Notes: generated from the letters alone by a model not told the origin. A stretch of 38,404 nt of DNA from Chloroflexota bacterium (GCA_002718455.1 PBER01000007.1:62206-100609); one strand, 5' to 3'; positions 7,867 through 16,936 are shown, numbered from the stretch's first letter. A program made the numbers and translations.

Positions 7867-9660
7867 CTAAGTTTTAGTTCTTATTATTAATTTTTCTTCT
7901 TCCATTTTATCCAATATAGCTAAGCAATATTTTCTACTGATTTTTAAATTTTCTCGGAGAATATTGATGTTGATTTTTTTATGCTTTTTATTGAGTTCAA
8001 GTACTTTATCTTTGATTTTATTGAAGGAATTAAAAGAATAATAAATATTATTAGAGGATTGTATTATCGCTCCAATTTTTATTAAATAATTTAGTAATTC
8101 TTTGTTAGGATGTTTATCTGTAGGAGGATTAAATGGATTTTCTTCTAGTGATTTTATGTAAGCATCAATTTCTCTTTTATCTTTAGCTGGGATACCTATT
8201 CTAAAATTAAGATTGCTGATTACTCCTTCTTTTAAAACTATCTTTTTAAGATTAATTAATTGAGTAATGGATATTCTGTTTTCAATACTTTCGTTAATAA
8301 TAGAGGCTGATATTCCACGTCTTAAGGGATATTGTTTATGGTATTCATTTATTTTTAAAAACATTCCTTTAGATAACTCCATTATAAAATGTTTCTTAGC
8401 TAAATATTGATTCTTATTTTTAATTTGAAATGTAGTTATTTCTGTTTTTTCAATATTATCAAATATATTGTTTTTAGATAATCCAGACAAGGTTTGCAGT
8501 CTTTCAATGCTAATGATCTTTTTTTCTCGAATAATAGTTTCTATTTTTTTTTCAACATCTGCATTTATATTTCTTAGATAATCGGTTAATTTTTCATTAT
8601 TCAAATTACTTAGATTTTCAACACATATTATTTTGCCTCCACCAACTGTTCCCATATTATTTCTAATTATAAAATTGTCATTATTAAAAATTGCTAGATC
8701 CTTTTTCAATATTATTTTGTAGATTTTTTTTCCACTATTTATTTCATATATAATTCTAATTTTTCCTGGAGACCTATTCGTTCCACTATGAAAAATTATT
8801 TCTGAATTGTTTTTGAGTTTCTTATTTGGATTTATTGTTGAAATTTCACCATAAAAAGTGTTTGCTTTTACAAAATAATTTTCTGAACAAATTATATCTC
8901 CCTTTTTGATTTCATTTTTTTCAATACTATGTAAATTTAATGCACATCTAGATCCAGGCTTAACTTTCTCTATATTTTCATAAAAAGATTCTATTTTTTT
9001 TATTTTTATTTTTTTGTTTGCTGGCATCAATCTTAATTGAGTATTTATTTCAAGATCGCTTCCAAGTAAAGTACCAGTTACTATTGTTCCTTTTCCAGGT
9101 AATGAAAACACTCGATCTATTGGTACCCTAACTGGTAACCCTTCAAAAGTTTTTTTTGCATTGAACATTTTTTTTATTTCAGATTCTAAGATTGTCATTC
9201 CTTCTTTAGTTACACAGGATAGGTTTATTATTTTAGATTTCTTATATTTTCCATTTAAAAAAGATTTTTTTATTTCACTTTCTGTTTTTTCTATTTGTTC
9301 ATTATGGGATAAATCTATTTTATTTATAACAATAATTAAGTTTGCAATATCAAGAGATTTTATAATTTCAAAATGTTCTATGGTTTGTCTTTGGATTCCT
9401 TCATTGGCTGAGATTACTAACATAACCAGATCTACACCGTAAGCACCTTTAATCATATTATGTACAAAATTTTCATGCCCTGGAGCATCTATTATGGAAC
9501 AATAATTTTTTTTATCAATTTTGTATTTTGCATAACCTAGCTCAATAGAAATCCCTCTCGCATTTTCTTCAGGTAAGCGATCTGTATTGATGCCAGTTAA
9601 TTCTTTAGCTATTGCAGTTTTTCCATGGTTTATATGACCAGCAATACAAATTGAAAACAA
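7867..9660 (-). CDS. selB: Selenocysteine-specific elongation factor SelB
   Basis: GTPase that delivers selenocysteyl-tRNA to UGA codons marked by a SECIS hairpin. Seen: G1 GHINHGKT (residues 8-15), the SelB-type switch sequence NTDRLPEENARGISIELGY, G3 DAPGHE (58-63), G4 NKID (113-116), two beta-barrel domains up to about residue 340, and a C-terminal region of about 250 residues where family members carry winged helices that bind SECIS RNA. The length of 597 aa is close to E. coli SelB. It starts at TTG, one base after the hemW stop, and is the last gene of a five-gene unit. selA, selC and selD are not in the window, and no in-frame UGA-interrupted gene was found nearby. Confidence 0.93.
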   Translation of the reverse strand: MFSICIAGHINHGKTAIAKELTGINTDRLPEENARGISIELGYAKYKIDKKNYCSIIDAPGHENFVHNMIKGAYGVDLVMLVISANEGIQRQTIEHFEIIKSLDIANLIIVINKIDLSHNEQIEKTESEIKKSFLNGKYKKSKIINLSCVTKEGMTILESEIKKMFNAKKTFEGLPVRVPIDRVFSLPGKGTIVTGTLLGSDLEINTQLRLMPANKKIKIKKIESFYENIEKVKPGSRCALNLHSIEKNEIKKGDIICSENYFVKANTFYGEISTINPNKKLKNNSEIIFHSGTNRSPGKIRIIYEINSGKKIYKIILKKDLAIFNNDNFIIRNNMGTVGGGKIICVENLSNLNNEKLTDYLRNINADVEKKIETIIREKKIISIERLQTLSGLSKNNIFDNIEKTEITTFQIKNKNQYLAKKHFIMELSKGMFLKINEYHKQYPLRRGISASIINESIENRISITQLINLKKIVLKEGVISNLNFRIGIPAKDKREIDAYIKSLEENPFNPPTDKHPNKELLNYLIKIGAIIQSSNNIYYSFNSFNKIKDKVLELNKKHKKININILRENLKISRKYCLAILDKMEEEKLIIRTKT

Positions 9661-9661
9661 T

Positions 9662-10861
9662 TTATTCTACAAAACTTTCCGCGACTTCATTTGCAAAAAG
9701 CTTTCCCTTCTCTGACAAGTAATATCTATCACTATTTTTGATCAAAATTTCATTTTCTATGTATTTTTTTATTTTATTATAGTATGAATTATCAAAATCT
9801 ATGCCAAAATACTCTGAAAATTCTTTTTTTGATATTCCATCTGACAATCTTAGCCTAAGCATTAAATATTCAATAATATGATTTTTTTTTGTTTGATTTT
9901 CATATAGATCTAACATTCCATTATTATTCAAATATTCTATTTTTTCATTTATGGATTTTTTATTTTGTTTTTGACCAAAAAAGTCTATATATCTTTTTGG
10001 TGATTTCACAATGCTAAATCTTTTGTTATTTATGTAAGAATGAGCCCCTGGGCCAATCCCAATGTACGGGTCTAATTTCCAATATTTCATATTGTGGAGC
10101 GATCTTTTTCCTTTTAATGACCAATTAGAAATTTCGTATTGTTCATATCCATTTTCTTTTAATACTTTCATTGTTTTCTCATACATTGTTGCTGACAACT
10201 CATCACCAGCTACCTCTAAATTCTTATTTGTCACCTGTTTTTCAAGTAATGTACCTCTTTCGACCTGTAGAGAGTATGAAGAGAAATGATCGGGTTGCTC
10301 ATCTATTAGTTTGTTAAGAGTATTTGTATATGAATTTATACTTTGATTTGGCAAACCATATATTATATCTACTGAGCAATTATCAAAAATAGATTGCAAA
10401 GTTTTCAAAGAATTTATCGCGGTGTTTGCATTGTGTCTTCGGTTGATAATCTTTAATTCTTTGTCATCTAGTGATTGAATTCCTATTGAACTTCTATTTA
10501 TTCCAGATTTTTCCCATAATAAAGCCTTATGGTGAGTTACATCCTCAGGATTTATTTCAATAGTTATTTCACTTTTATTATGTAAATTAAAATTTCCTTT
10601 AATATGTTCGATAATGTTATTTATAATTCTTTGATCTATGTATGAAGGTGTCCCTCCTCCTATAAATATTGAATTGACAATGTAATTACTGTTGGTAATA
10701 GACCAAAATTCTATTTCTTGATAAAGGGCTTGACTAAAATCATTAATTGAATTTTCAATTCCCGTATATGTATTAAAATCACAGTAGGTACATTTAGTAT
10801 GACAAAAAGGAATATGCACATATATTCCTAAGTTAGAAATATTATCTAATTTGGCGTCCAT
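9662..10861 (-). CDS. hemW: HemW-like radical SAM heme chaperone
   Basis: Radical SAM protein of the HemN/HemW family. Seen: GIYVHIPFCHTKCTYCDF with the iron-sulfur ligands Cys20, Cys24 and Cys27, IGGGTPSY (SAM-binding), GIQSLDD, and IIYGLPNQS. The CxxxCxxC spacing and the 399-aa length favour HemW (a heme-binding chaperone) over true coproporphyrinogen dehydrogenase HemN, which is longer and has extra N-terminal residues. Its ATG lies 16 nt inside the end of the upstream unknown gene. The C-terminal part looks like the usual HemN_C winged domain. Confidence 0.9.
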   Translation of the reverse strand: MDAKLDNISNLGIYVHIPFCHTKCTYCDFNTYTGIENSINDFSQALYQEIEFWSITNSNYIVNSIFIGGGTPSYIDQRIINNIIEHIKGNFNLHNKSEITIEINPEDVTHHKALLWEKSGINRSSIGIQSLDDKELKIINRRHNANTAINSLKTLQSIFDNCSVDIIYGLPNQSINSYTNTLNKLIDEQPDHFSSYSLQVERGTLLEKQVTNKNLEVAGDELSATMYEKTMKVLKENGYEQYEISNWSLKGKRSLHNMKYWKLDPYIGIGPGAHSYINNKRFSIVKSPKRYIDFFGQKQNKKSINEKIEYLNNNGMLDLYENQTKKNHIIEYLMLRLRLSDGISKKEFSEYFGIDFDNSYYNKIKKYIENEILIKNSDRYYLSEKGKLFANEVAESFVE

Positions 10862-11568
10862 AAACCACTATCAGTTTTGTCAGATTCGTCTTTTTGTTCT
10901 TTTTCTTGTTGAGCATTATATTGATTCCTAATTTTTTCTTCCATTTCTTGTTGAGCTTTTTTAATCCATTGAGCAACCATATCTAGTTCTGGAGGTGAAA
11001 TGATAAATTTTTCTATATTTTCTGGAATCTGTATGTCTTGATTACCAGTAAAAATTAATGCCGACTCTCCTTCATCTATATTATTAATTAAAGAATTTTT
11101 TATATAATTTAACCTTTTTTCTGATTCTTCTTTTAGTTCATTTGTAATCGTATCAGCAACTTGTTGGCTCATTAAACCAACATTTAAACATTTAGACCAA
11201 TCTACGACTTTTAATAATATTTCTTTATCTTCAAGTTGTTCAAAAATAGCTCCTGATTTTGTTCGAATTTCTGATATTTGCCAGGCTCCTAAGCTTGCTT
11301 CTTTAATTCCCATAGAAACATCTTCTCCTTTACCTGGGATTCCTTCGACAAATATCTTGTTTATTACTCCAGCCTTTTTCTCAAGATTTGAGAGATTTAT
11401 TTCGACTGCGTCCCAGTATTTTTGTATGATATCATGAAGTTCTTTTGGAGCTTCCGCTGGAGCCTGAATCAGTATGCATACATAAACTTTTTTTTTACCT
11501 AGTATATTTCCTACAGAAGGTTTTTGTACTTTTCCTAATTTATCATTCAAATTTATTTCCTTATTCAC
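10846..11568 (-). CDS. Conserved-looking protein of unknown function (240 aa)
   Basis: I do not recognise this protein. It is cytoplasmic in appearance (no signal peptide or membrane helix), begins with a short polar region, has an alpha/beta core (VYVCILIQAPAEAPKE; ESALIFTGNQDIQIP; IEKFIISPPELDM), and ends in a charged Gln/Glu-rich helix followed by a polar tail. The tracked start is GTG, overlapping the ychF stop by 4 nt. A TTG at 11550 with AAGGA upstream is an alternative. Tight coupling between ychF and hemW suggests a housekeeping role, perhaps connected with translation; that is inference only. Confidence 0.75.
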   Translation of the reverse strand: MNKEINLNDKLGKVQKPSVGNILGKKKVYVCILIQAPAEAPKELHDIIQKYWDAVEINLSNLEKKAGVINKIFVEGIPGKGEDVSMGIKEASLGAWQISEIRTKSGAIFEQLEDKEILLKVVDWSKCLNVGLMSQQVADTITNELKEESEKRLNYIKNSLINNIDEGESALIFTGNQDIQIPENIEKFIISPPELDMVAQWIKKAQQEMEEKIRNQYNAQQEKEQKDESDKTDSGLWTPN

Positions 11569-12635
11569 ACCGAAAACAAAAAATTTATAATATCACCATC
11601 TTTAACTATATAATCTTTGCTTTCTTGTTTTAATTTTCCTAGTTTTTTTGATTCTACTAATGAACCAATGCCTATAAAATCATTGTAATTGATAACTTCT
11701 GCTCGTATAAATCCTTTTTTGATATCTGAGTGAATTTTTGCTGCAGAATTTACAGCATTTGTTCCGTTTTGTATTGACCAGGATCTAACTTCATCCTGTC
11801 CGACTGTCATAAAAGAAATCAATTGAGAACTTTTACATGCAATATCTGTAATTTTATTTATAGCTGATTCACCTAATTTGTAATCTTTTCTATATTCTTG
11901 TTCTTCTTTTTCATCTAGTTGGTTTAACTCTTCTTCAAGTGTAGAATTTATTATTGTCACATTTTCAACAGTAATTTTTTCAATACTGTTCAATGTATCA
12001 TTTAATAAATCTGAATTATCATCAGATGAGTTAATAACTATACTTATAGGAAGTTTCGATATAAAGAAAGTGTCTTTTATCGCTTCTTTTTGTATAGTAC
12101 TTAATTTTATATCTTTTATTAAAACTCCTTTCTCTAATTCTTGTTGAATTGATTTCAATGAATCAATCATATCGTCTATTCTTTTTTGTGCTACTGATTT
12201 CAATCCTTTTTTATCATTTGCTAATCTTTCAATTCTTTTTTCAATTAATTCAATATCTGCGAATGCTAATTCAAACATAATGGTTTTCAAATCTCTAATA
12301 TAATCTACGGTGTTCAATTCGTGAGGAACTGCATCATTGTTAAATGCTCTAATAACTATCATTAATTGATCAATCTTTTGCATCTCTTGAAGCAAATATT
12401 TAGGTATAAAATAATCTTTTAATGTTGACATAGATTCTTTGAAATCTATAAATTCTAATTCTGAATAAGTCGTTTTTTTTGGTTGGAAAACATTTTTCAA
12501 CTTTTTGATTCTTATATCAGGTACTTTAGCAATCCCTATGGAATTTACTCTATTATTATCTGTTTTGTTATTTGTCATGTTATTGAACAAACTAGATTTT
12601 CCTGAAAAACTCAAACCCACAATTCCTATTCTCAT
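11565..12635 (-). CDS. ychF: YchF/Obg-like NTPase with altered nucleotide-binding motifs
   Basis: YchF-family P-loop NTPase with a C-terminal TGS domain, associated in known members with ribosomes and stress responses. Seen: P-loop GLSFSGKSS at residues 7-15, a coiled-coil helical insertion around 125-180, and a very typical C-terminus (TVGQDEVRSWSIQNGT, GFIRAEVINYNDF, YIVKDGDIINFLF). The N-terminal half is divergent. Where YchF proteins carry a DxxG switch II followed by a Gly-rich loop, this one has FIDFKES, and the usual specificity motif is also not evident (INSSDDN in its place). It may therefore bind or hydrolyse nucleotide poorly. Normal length (356 aa). Confidence 0.85.
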   Translation of the reverse strand: MRIGIVGLSFSGKSSLFNNMTNNKTDNNRVNSIGIAKVPDIRIKKLKNVFQPKKTTYSELEFIDFKESMSTLKDYFIPKYLLQEMQKIDQLMIVIRAFNNDAVPHELNTVDYIRDLKTIMFELAFADIELIEKRIERLANDKKGLKSVAQKRIDDMIDSLKSIQQELEKGVLIKDIKLSTIQKEAIKDTFFISKLPISIVINSSDDNSDLLNDTLNSIEKITVENVTIINSTLEEELNQLDEKEEQEYRKDYKLGESAINKITDIACKSSQLISFMTVGQDEVRSWSIQNGTNAVNSAAKIHSDIKKGFIRAEVINYNDFIGIGSLVESKKLGKLKQESKDYIVKDGDIINFLFSV

Positions 12636-12647
12636 AAATATACTTTC

Positions 12648-12956
12648 TTAGTCTAAGTTTTTAAATTCTCCGTCAATAATTTTTTCATTTTCATCTTTGT
12701 CTTTTTTAGACTTATACTCGTTTTTAGTTAATAGATACTTGTAGATTAGAGATGAAAGTGAGAAAACAATCAGATCATCTATTTGTCCTAGTATAGGTAT
12801 TAGATCTCTTATTAGATCAAAGGGCCAAATTACATAAAATATACCTACCAAAAATATAATTTTTTTAGAAAATGGAATCGATAAATTAAATAGACTTATA
12901 ATCAAATTGATTATGAAAATTATCAATCTTGGTATTATTAATACAAAATTATTCAT
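12648..12956 (-). CDS. Small membrane protein, DUF1232-like
   Basis: A 102-aa protein with an N-terminal hydrophobic helix, then GIFYVIWPFDLIRDLIPILGQIDDLIVFS. This resembles the DUF1232 (YkvA-type) signature in which a Pro-Asp-Leu-Ile-Pro-Asp core is followed by Gly-x-x-Asp-Asp. The function of this family is unknown. A charged Lys/Asp/Glu-rich tail follows. It heads the minus-strand unit that continues into ychF 12 nt later. It diverges from holA, with which it shares a short AT-rich promoter region. Confidence 0.75.
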   Translation of the reverse strand: MNNFVLIIPRLIIFIINLIISLFNLSIPFSKKIIFLVGIFYVIWPFDLIRDLIPILGQIDDLIVFSLSSLIYKYLLTKNEYKSKKDKDENEKIIDGEFKNLD

Positions 12957-13031
12957 TTTATTTGTCTAACATATTTATATATCTATTTTAAATTAAAAAG
13001 TAATAATTATTTATAAACAACTGGGTAAGAT
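12957..13031. promoter_or_regulatory. Short divergent intergenic region (DUF1232 gene / holA)
   Basis: A 75-nt, almost entirely A/T gap between divergent genes, which must contain or overlap the promoters of both units. GGGTAAGAT just before the holA TTG can serve as its ribosome-binding site. No convincing -35/-10 pair could be chosen because nearly any hexamer is TA-rich. Confidence 0.25.
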
Positions 13032-13985
13032 TTGATTAACTTATTACATGGTAATGATGAATTTTCTTCAAATCAATTTCTAAAAGGGATTGTTGAACAA
13101 AAAAATATATCTGAATTTGATTTAAACGTCGTTGATACTAATGATCTAACAGAAAATAAATTCAAAGAAAATATTTGTACAATTTCTTTATTTGGAACGA
13201 ACAGGTTGATAATTTTTAATTATTTACTTTCAAAAATAAATTCAACTAAAGAAAAAAACTGGGAAAATTTTATAGATATTCTACTAAACAAACCCTCTAC
13301 AAATGAAGTAATTTTTTTTGAAAAAGAAGAGATAAATTTAAAAAAGAATTATTTTGCTAAATTAAATGATATATGTCAAATTACTTTGTCAAATATACCT
13401 TCTGGTAGAGGTTCTTGGGATTTAAATAGAAAATGGATCATAGAAAGGCAAAAGAAATATAATTTAAATATCTCTAACGAAGGAATAAATAAATTAGTAG
13501 AATTGCTGGGAAGTAATTATAGGTACATTGATAACGAATTGCAGAAACTAAGTAATTATAATCCAGATGGGAATATAGTCATTGATGACATAGAAATAAT
13601 GGTCTCTGGAATTAAAGAAGATTCCATTTTTGAATTGATTGATTCAATTATGGTAAAAGACAATTTGAAGGCATCTAAAATATTGGATAATTTGATTGAA
13701 CAAGGAAATAGTTTCTTCAACATTATAAATATGATCGCAAGACAATTTAGACTTATTTTGATAACCAAAGATTTACTTAAAATGAAGATTGATTATTCCG
13801 ATATAAAACGTCAGATTCAAATTTCTTCTGACTATGCATTTAACAAAATCATTGCTCAATCTAAAGAAACTGATGAAGTTAGATTAAAAAATAGTTTGAG
13901 ATTATTGTTAGACATAGATGTTGATATAAAAAGTGGGTATAAATCTGAAAAAGAATATATTAAAAAATTGATTTTTTTACTATGA
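13032..13985 (+). CDS. holA: DNA polymerase III delta subunit (clamp loader)
   Basis: Delta subunit of the clamp loader, which opens the beta clamp. The match is to family architecture, not strong motifs, as is normal for HolA: MINLLHGNDEFSSNQFL at the N-terminus, ISLFGTNRLIIFNYLL, a middle region ending in IERQKKYNLNISNEGINKLVELLGSNYRYIDNELQKL, and a C-terminal helical domain with IINMIARQFRLILITKDLL. The length of 317 aa fits. It begins with TTG. The stop overlaps the next gene's ATG (ATGA). Confidence 0.87.
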   Translation: MINLLHGNDEFSSNQFLKGIVEQKNISEFDLNVVDTNDLTENKFKENICTISLFGTNRLIIFNYLLSKINSTKEKNWENFIDILLNKPSTNEVIFFEKEEINLKKNYFAKLNDICQITLSNIPSGRGSWDLNRKWIIERQKKYNLNISNEGINKLVELLGSNYRYIDNELQKLSNYNPDGNIVIDDIEIMVSGIKEDSIFELIDSIMVKDNLKASKILDNLIEQGNSFFNIINMIARQFRLILITKDLLKMKIDYSDIKRQIQISSDYAFNKIIAQSKETDEVRLKNSLRLLLDIDVDIKSGYKSEKEYIKKLIFLL

Positions 13986-14764
13986 AGTTTCTTTTATTAT
14001 TATTAATCTTTTCTTTTGTTTCTTGCGAAAAAAATGAGGAACAAAATGTTTTATTTGATGATAATTCATCAAATGTCTATTCTGCAGAAGCATCACTTTC
14101 TTTGTACTTAAAATCACAAAATTTAATGAAACAACAAAAATATAAAGAGGCAGAAAAATCTTACGAAAAATTACTTAATATTGAACCAAATTTCTCTAAA
14201 GCATGGGAAGGACTTGCAGAATCTAAAATTATGCAAGGAGATCTTGAAATCTCAATAGAACATTTGAATAAAGCTATTATACTTAATTCTAATATTTCGA
14301 CTCATTATTCAATAAGGGCACTCGTAAATTATTATTTAAACTTGTTTGATAAAGCTACAAAAGATGCAACCCTAGCTAATTCAATAGATCCAAAAGATAC
14401 ATTAGCCTTAATTGTTTTGGGAGCTATAAAATCTTTCGAAGGTGACACTGTAACTTCAAATAATTATTATGAAGAAGCTATTCAAATATCACCAGATGAT
14501 TCTTCTATATATTTTTGGAGAGCTAAGAGTTTAAGGTTCAATGGAATGTATGAAAATGCATTAATTGATTTTAATAAAGCAATAATTATGGATAGATCTC
14601 GAGCTTCTTATTTTTATGAACGTTCGGTGTTATATATACAAATAAATGAACTTGATAAAGCAAAATCGGACTTAGAGGAAGCCATTGAAATCTCTAAAAA
14701 CCCCAGGAATTCATTGATGTTAGAAAAATCAAAATTATTATTAAATTCTTTAAATAATGAATAA
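13982..14764 (+). CDS. TPR-repeat lipoprotein
   Basis: Predicted membrane-anchored lipoprotein: a hydrophobic signal ends in the lipobox FSFVSC (Cys15), followed by a polar linker. From about residue 40 to the end there are roughly six tetratricopeptide repeats (examples: YKEAEKSYEKLLNIEPNFSKAW; YENALIDFNKAIIMDRSRA), a scaffold for protein-protein contacts. The partner is unknown. It overlaps holA by 4 nt and the next small gene by 8 nt, so the three are translationally coupled. The link with holA probably reflects operon packing and not shared function. Confidence 0.85.
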   Translation: MKFLLLLLIFSFVSCEKNEEQNVLFDDNSSNVYSAEASLSLYLKSQNLMKQQKYKEAEKSYEKLLNIEPNFSKAWEGLAESKIMQGDLEISIEHLNKAIILNSNISTHYSIRALVNYYLNLFDKATKDATLANSIDPKDTLALIVLGAIKSFEGDTVTSNNYYEEAIQISPDDSSIYFWRAKSLRFNGMYENALIDFNKAIIMDRSRASYFYERSVLYIQINELDKAKSDLEEAIEISKNPRNSLMLEKSKLLLNSLNNE

Positions 14765-15062
14765 AATCTTTATATATATTTTATTGTCAATTTTTGTATT
14801 TCTAAATGTTTGTTCTAACACATTAGCATTTGAAGGAAAAATTTATAGTATAGAATCAAATGATTTTTACAATATAGATTACATTGAACTGATAAATGAA
14901 AAACAAATCATACAAAAGTTTAAGATTATTAAGCAGCTTGATGCACATTTTTCACCTTCACATATGAAAGAACATATGCTTAACGCAGATAATGTTATAG
15001 TTGAATACAAAAATATTAATGGTGAAAAAATTCTAGATACATTAGAAATATTAGGGCATTAA
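14757..15062 (+). CDS. Small exported protein of unknown function
   Basis: Not recognised. The first 24 residues form a hydrophobic signal sequence (MNKIFIYILLSIFVFLNVCS...); cleavage is likely near NTLA-FEGK, or it could be lipidated at Cys19. The mature part is about 77 residues of mixed beta character, with two close Met/His-containing stretches (SPSHMKEHML) that could bind metal or heme; that is speculation. It overlaps the TPR lipoprotein gene at its 5' end, and its stop overlaps the convergent stop of the next gene. Confidence 0.65.
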   Translation: MNKIFIYILLSIFVFLNVCSNTLAFEGKIYSIESNDFYNIDYIELINEKQIIQKFKIIKQLDAHFSPSHMKEHMLNADNVIVEYKNINGEKILDTLEILGH

Positions 15063-15880
15063 TTTTTCAATATGTCTTTTTTGATTTCCTCATAGTTCGT
15101 AAATCCTTGGTATCTTTCTACTATAAATCCATTTGAATTTATCAAGAAAGTCCAAGGCTCATCTTCTAGCCCAAAACTCTCAACTGCTTTATTTACTATG
15201 CCCACAGATAAGTTGCCTTCCTTTTTGATCTCTTCAAAATTACTCCAAATTTCAACGTGAATAAAGATTAATCTGTCCGAGAATTCTTCATATAATTTTT
15301 TCATCTCTACAATTTGCGGACCGCAAGTTCCTGTTTGGCATAAACCAGGAGTTGTAAAAAAAATAACTATTGGTTTATCTAAATTTAAAGCATCATCTAG
15401 ACTATATTTGTAAAATATTTTATACGGTGTAGGATCAGTGGTTATAGAATTTATATCTGATAAATTTGTATTTGGTGTTTTTATGTTTGAAATTTTGTCT
15501 CCAATGAATGGAACTTTACTGTCAGTTTTAACTAAAAGTGTAGCTTTATTAGTTAAATTATTGTGTTTGTCTTTAGCATAAATTTCCCAGTATCCTTCAG
15601 AAGGAAAATTAATTTTAGTAATTAAAACATATTTATTGTTTGGCCAATTAACTACATTGAAATTTTCTATTTTATTTCTATTTTCTTTGTCTAATTTTTT
15701 ATATGATAATTCGATATTTTCTTTTAAACTTGTCCCTTCACTATCTATTATTGACAGGGCGATTCTATTCTGACCTATATTGATTTCATTTGTTATAAGA
15801 AATAAAGAGATAAATTTATCATTATTTCCACAAGAAATAGAGATAAATATTATAATTATCAATAATATTATTTTGCTCAT
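15059..15880 (-). CDS. Thioredoxin-like lipoprotein with CX4C motif
   Basis: Predicted lipoprotein: hydrophobic signal ending in FISISC, then an Ig-like beta region (residues about 25-125) and a thioredoxin-fold domain (about 150-270). The redox site reads FFTTPGLCQTGTCGPQ, in which two cysteines are four residues apart instead of the usual CxxC. Downstream come LIFIHVEIW and the strand EPWTFLINSNG, in the position of the cis-Pro loop. It probably handles thiols or metal outside the cytoplasm. Its ATG overlaps the stop of the phosphotriesterase-like gene (TAATG), making it the last gene of that unit. Confidence 0.82.
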   Translation of the reverse strand: MSKIILLIIIIFISISCGNNDKFISLFLITNEINIGQNRIALSIIDSEGTSLKENIELSYKKLDKENRNKIENFNVVNWPNNKYVLITKINFPSEGYWEIYAKDKHNNLTNKATLLVKTDSKVPFIGDKISNIKTPNTNLSDINSITTDPTPYKIFYKYSLDDALNLDKPIVIFFTTPGLCQTGTCGPQIVEMKKLYEEFSDRLIFIHVEIWSNFEEIKKEGNLSVGIVNKAVESFGLEDEPWTFLINSNGFIVERYQGFTNYEEIKKDILKN

Positions 15881-16935
15881 TACTTTATGGTTAACATTTT
15901 GGTGGGATTAGTATCTACCATTTTGGTTATATTTTCTTTATCAATTTTTCTAGCTATCATCCAAGGGATTATATGGTTAATAATGTGATCAAATCCGTGG
16001 CCACCAAATTTTTTGAGTCTATGTTTGGTACAGATATCATGTGCTAGTAGTATTTTATCTTCAAATCCTTTATCTATTAAAAATTCGATCATATTTATCC
16101 TCTCATGATCGCCTGGCATATATGTTTCAGGTGCAAGTGGATAGAAAGGGCTATCATGTCCCCATAGATCTAAATTAAGATAGACACCAGTATCTGCAGT
16201 TTCTTTTAGTATAGTATTGTCAAAAATTGTTCTATCAATATGTCCCATTACTACATTATCTAAGTCAGCTCCTAATTCATCTATATATTTTATTATTTCC
16301 AAAGGGGCAATTTGATTCCTTCCGGGATGAATCAATAATGGTAATCCTGTTTCCTTATGAGCTAAAACAGAAGCTTCCATTGAAAGTTTTTCATTTTTGG
16401 TCCATGGCCAAGAACAGCCTACTTCACCTATGATTCCAGATTTAACTGTTGAATTATCTACACCAATTTTTATATCGTTAATAATATTTTCATACAATCC
16501 TTCTATACCATCTTTTGTATATCCCTTATTTTGTGCTAATTCAACGTAATACCCTGTACCCATAACTATATTTAAACCTGTTTTTTTACTTATGCTTTGT
16601 AATTTTATTGGATTTCTGCCGAGTCCTATATTTGTAACATCAACAATAGTTTTTCCTCCAGCATTTTTAAAGTAATTTAACTCATTGATAGCTAAGTTTT
16701 CATCATCATAAACCAAATTATCTTTTGAAGATGCCCAATTGAATCTTATCCATCCCATATTTTCTAATGAAAGCTTTTTATTCATCATGGATTTTTCTTT
16801 AGGATTAATAGGTTCTGTTAGTATAGCTTCAAAATTTATCAATATATGGTCATGTGTAGAAGTAATACCGATTTCTAGAGGATCAATTGTGCCCAAAACA
16901 GTCATTACTTTTCCAAAATTTTCATTATTTGACAT
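15880..16935 (-). CDS. Phosphotriesterase-family metal-dependent hydrolase (Glu-bridged type)
   Basis: Amidohydrolase-superfamily TIM barrel of the phosphotriesterase/PHP group, whose natural members are mostly lactonases or esterases. Seen: HDH (His28, His30) after the typical VLGTIDPLEIG, the bridging position GIIGEVGCSW with Glu where true phosphotriesterases have carboxylated Lys, LLIHPGR, DNVVMGHIDR, and LLAHDICTK supplying the last Asp. The length of 351 aa is normal. It lies in an operon with an enolase-superfamily enzyme and a hydroxyacid dehydrogenase, which suits hydrolysis of a sugar or hydroxyacid lactone. The substrate is not determinable. Confidence 0.88.
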   Translation of the reverse strand: MSNNENFGKVMTVLGTIDPLEIGITSTHDHILINFEAILTEPINPKEKSMMNKKLSLENMGWIRFNWASSKDNLVYDDENLAINELNYFKNAGGKTIVDVTNIGLGRNPIKLQSISKKTGLNIVMGTGYYVELAQNKGYTKDGIEGLYENIINDIKIGVDNSTVKSGIIGEVGCSWPWTKNEKLSMEASVLAHKETGLPLLIHPGRNQIAPLEIIKYIDELGADLDNVVMGHIDRTIFDNTILKETADTGVYLNLDLWGHDSPFYPLAPETYMPGDHERINMIEFLIDKGFEDKILLAHDICTKHRLKKFGGHGFDHIINHIIPWMIARKIDKENITKMVDTNPTKMLTIK

Positions 16936-16936
16936 G

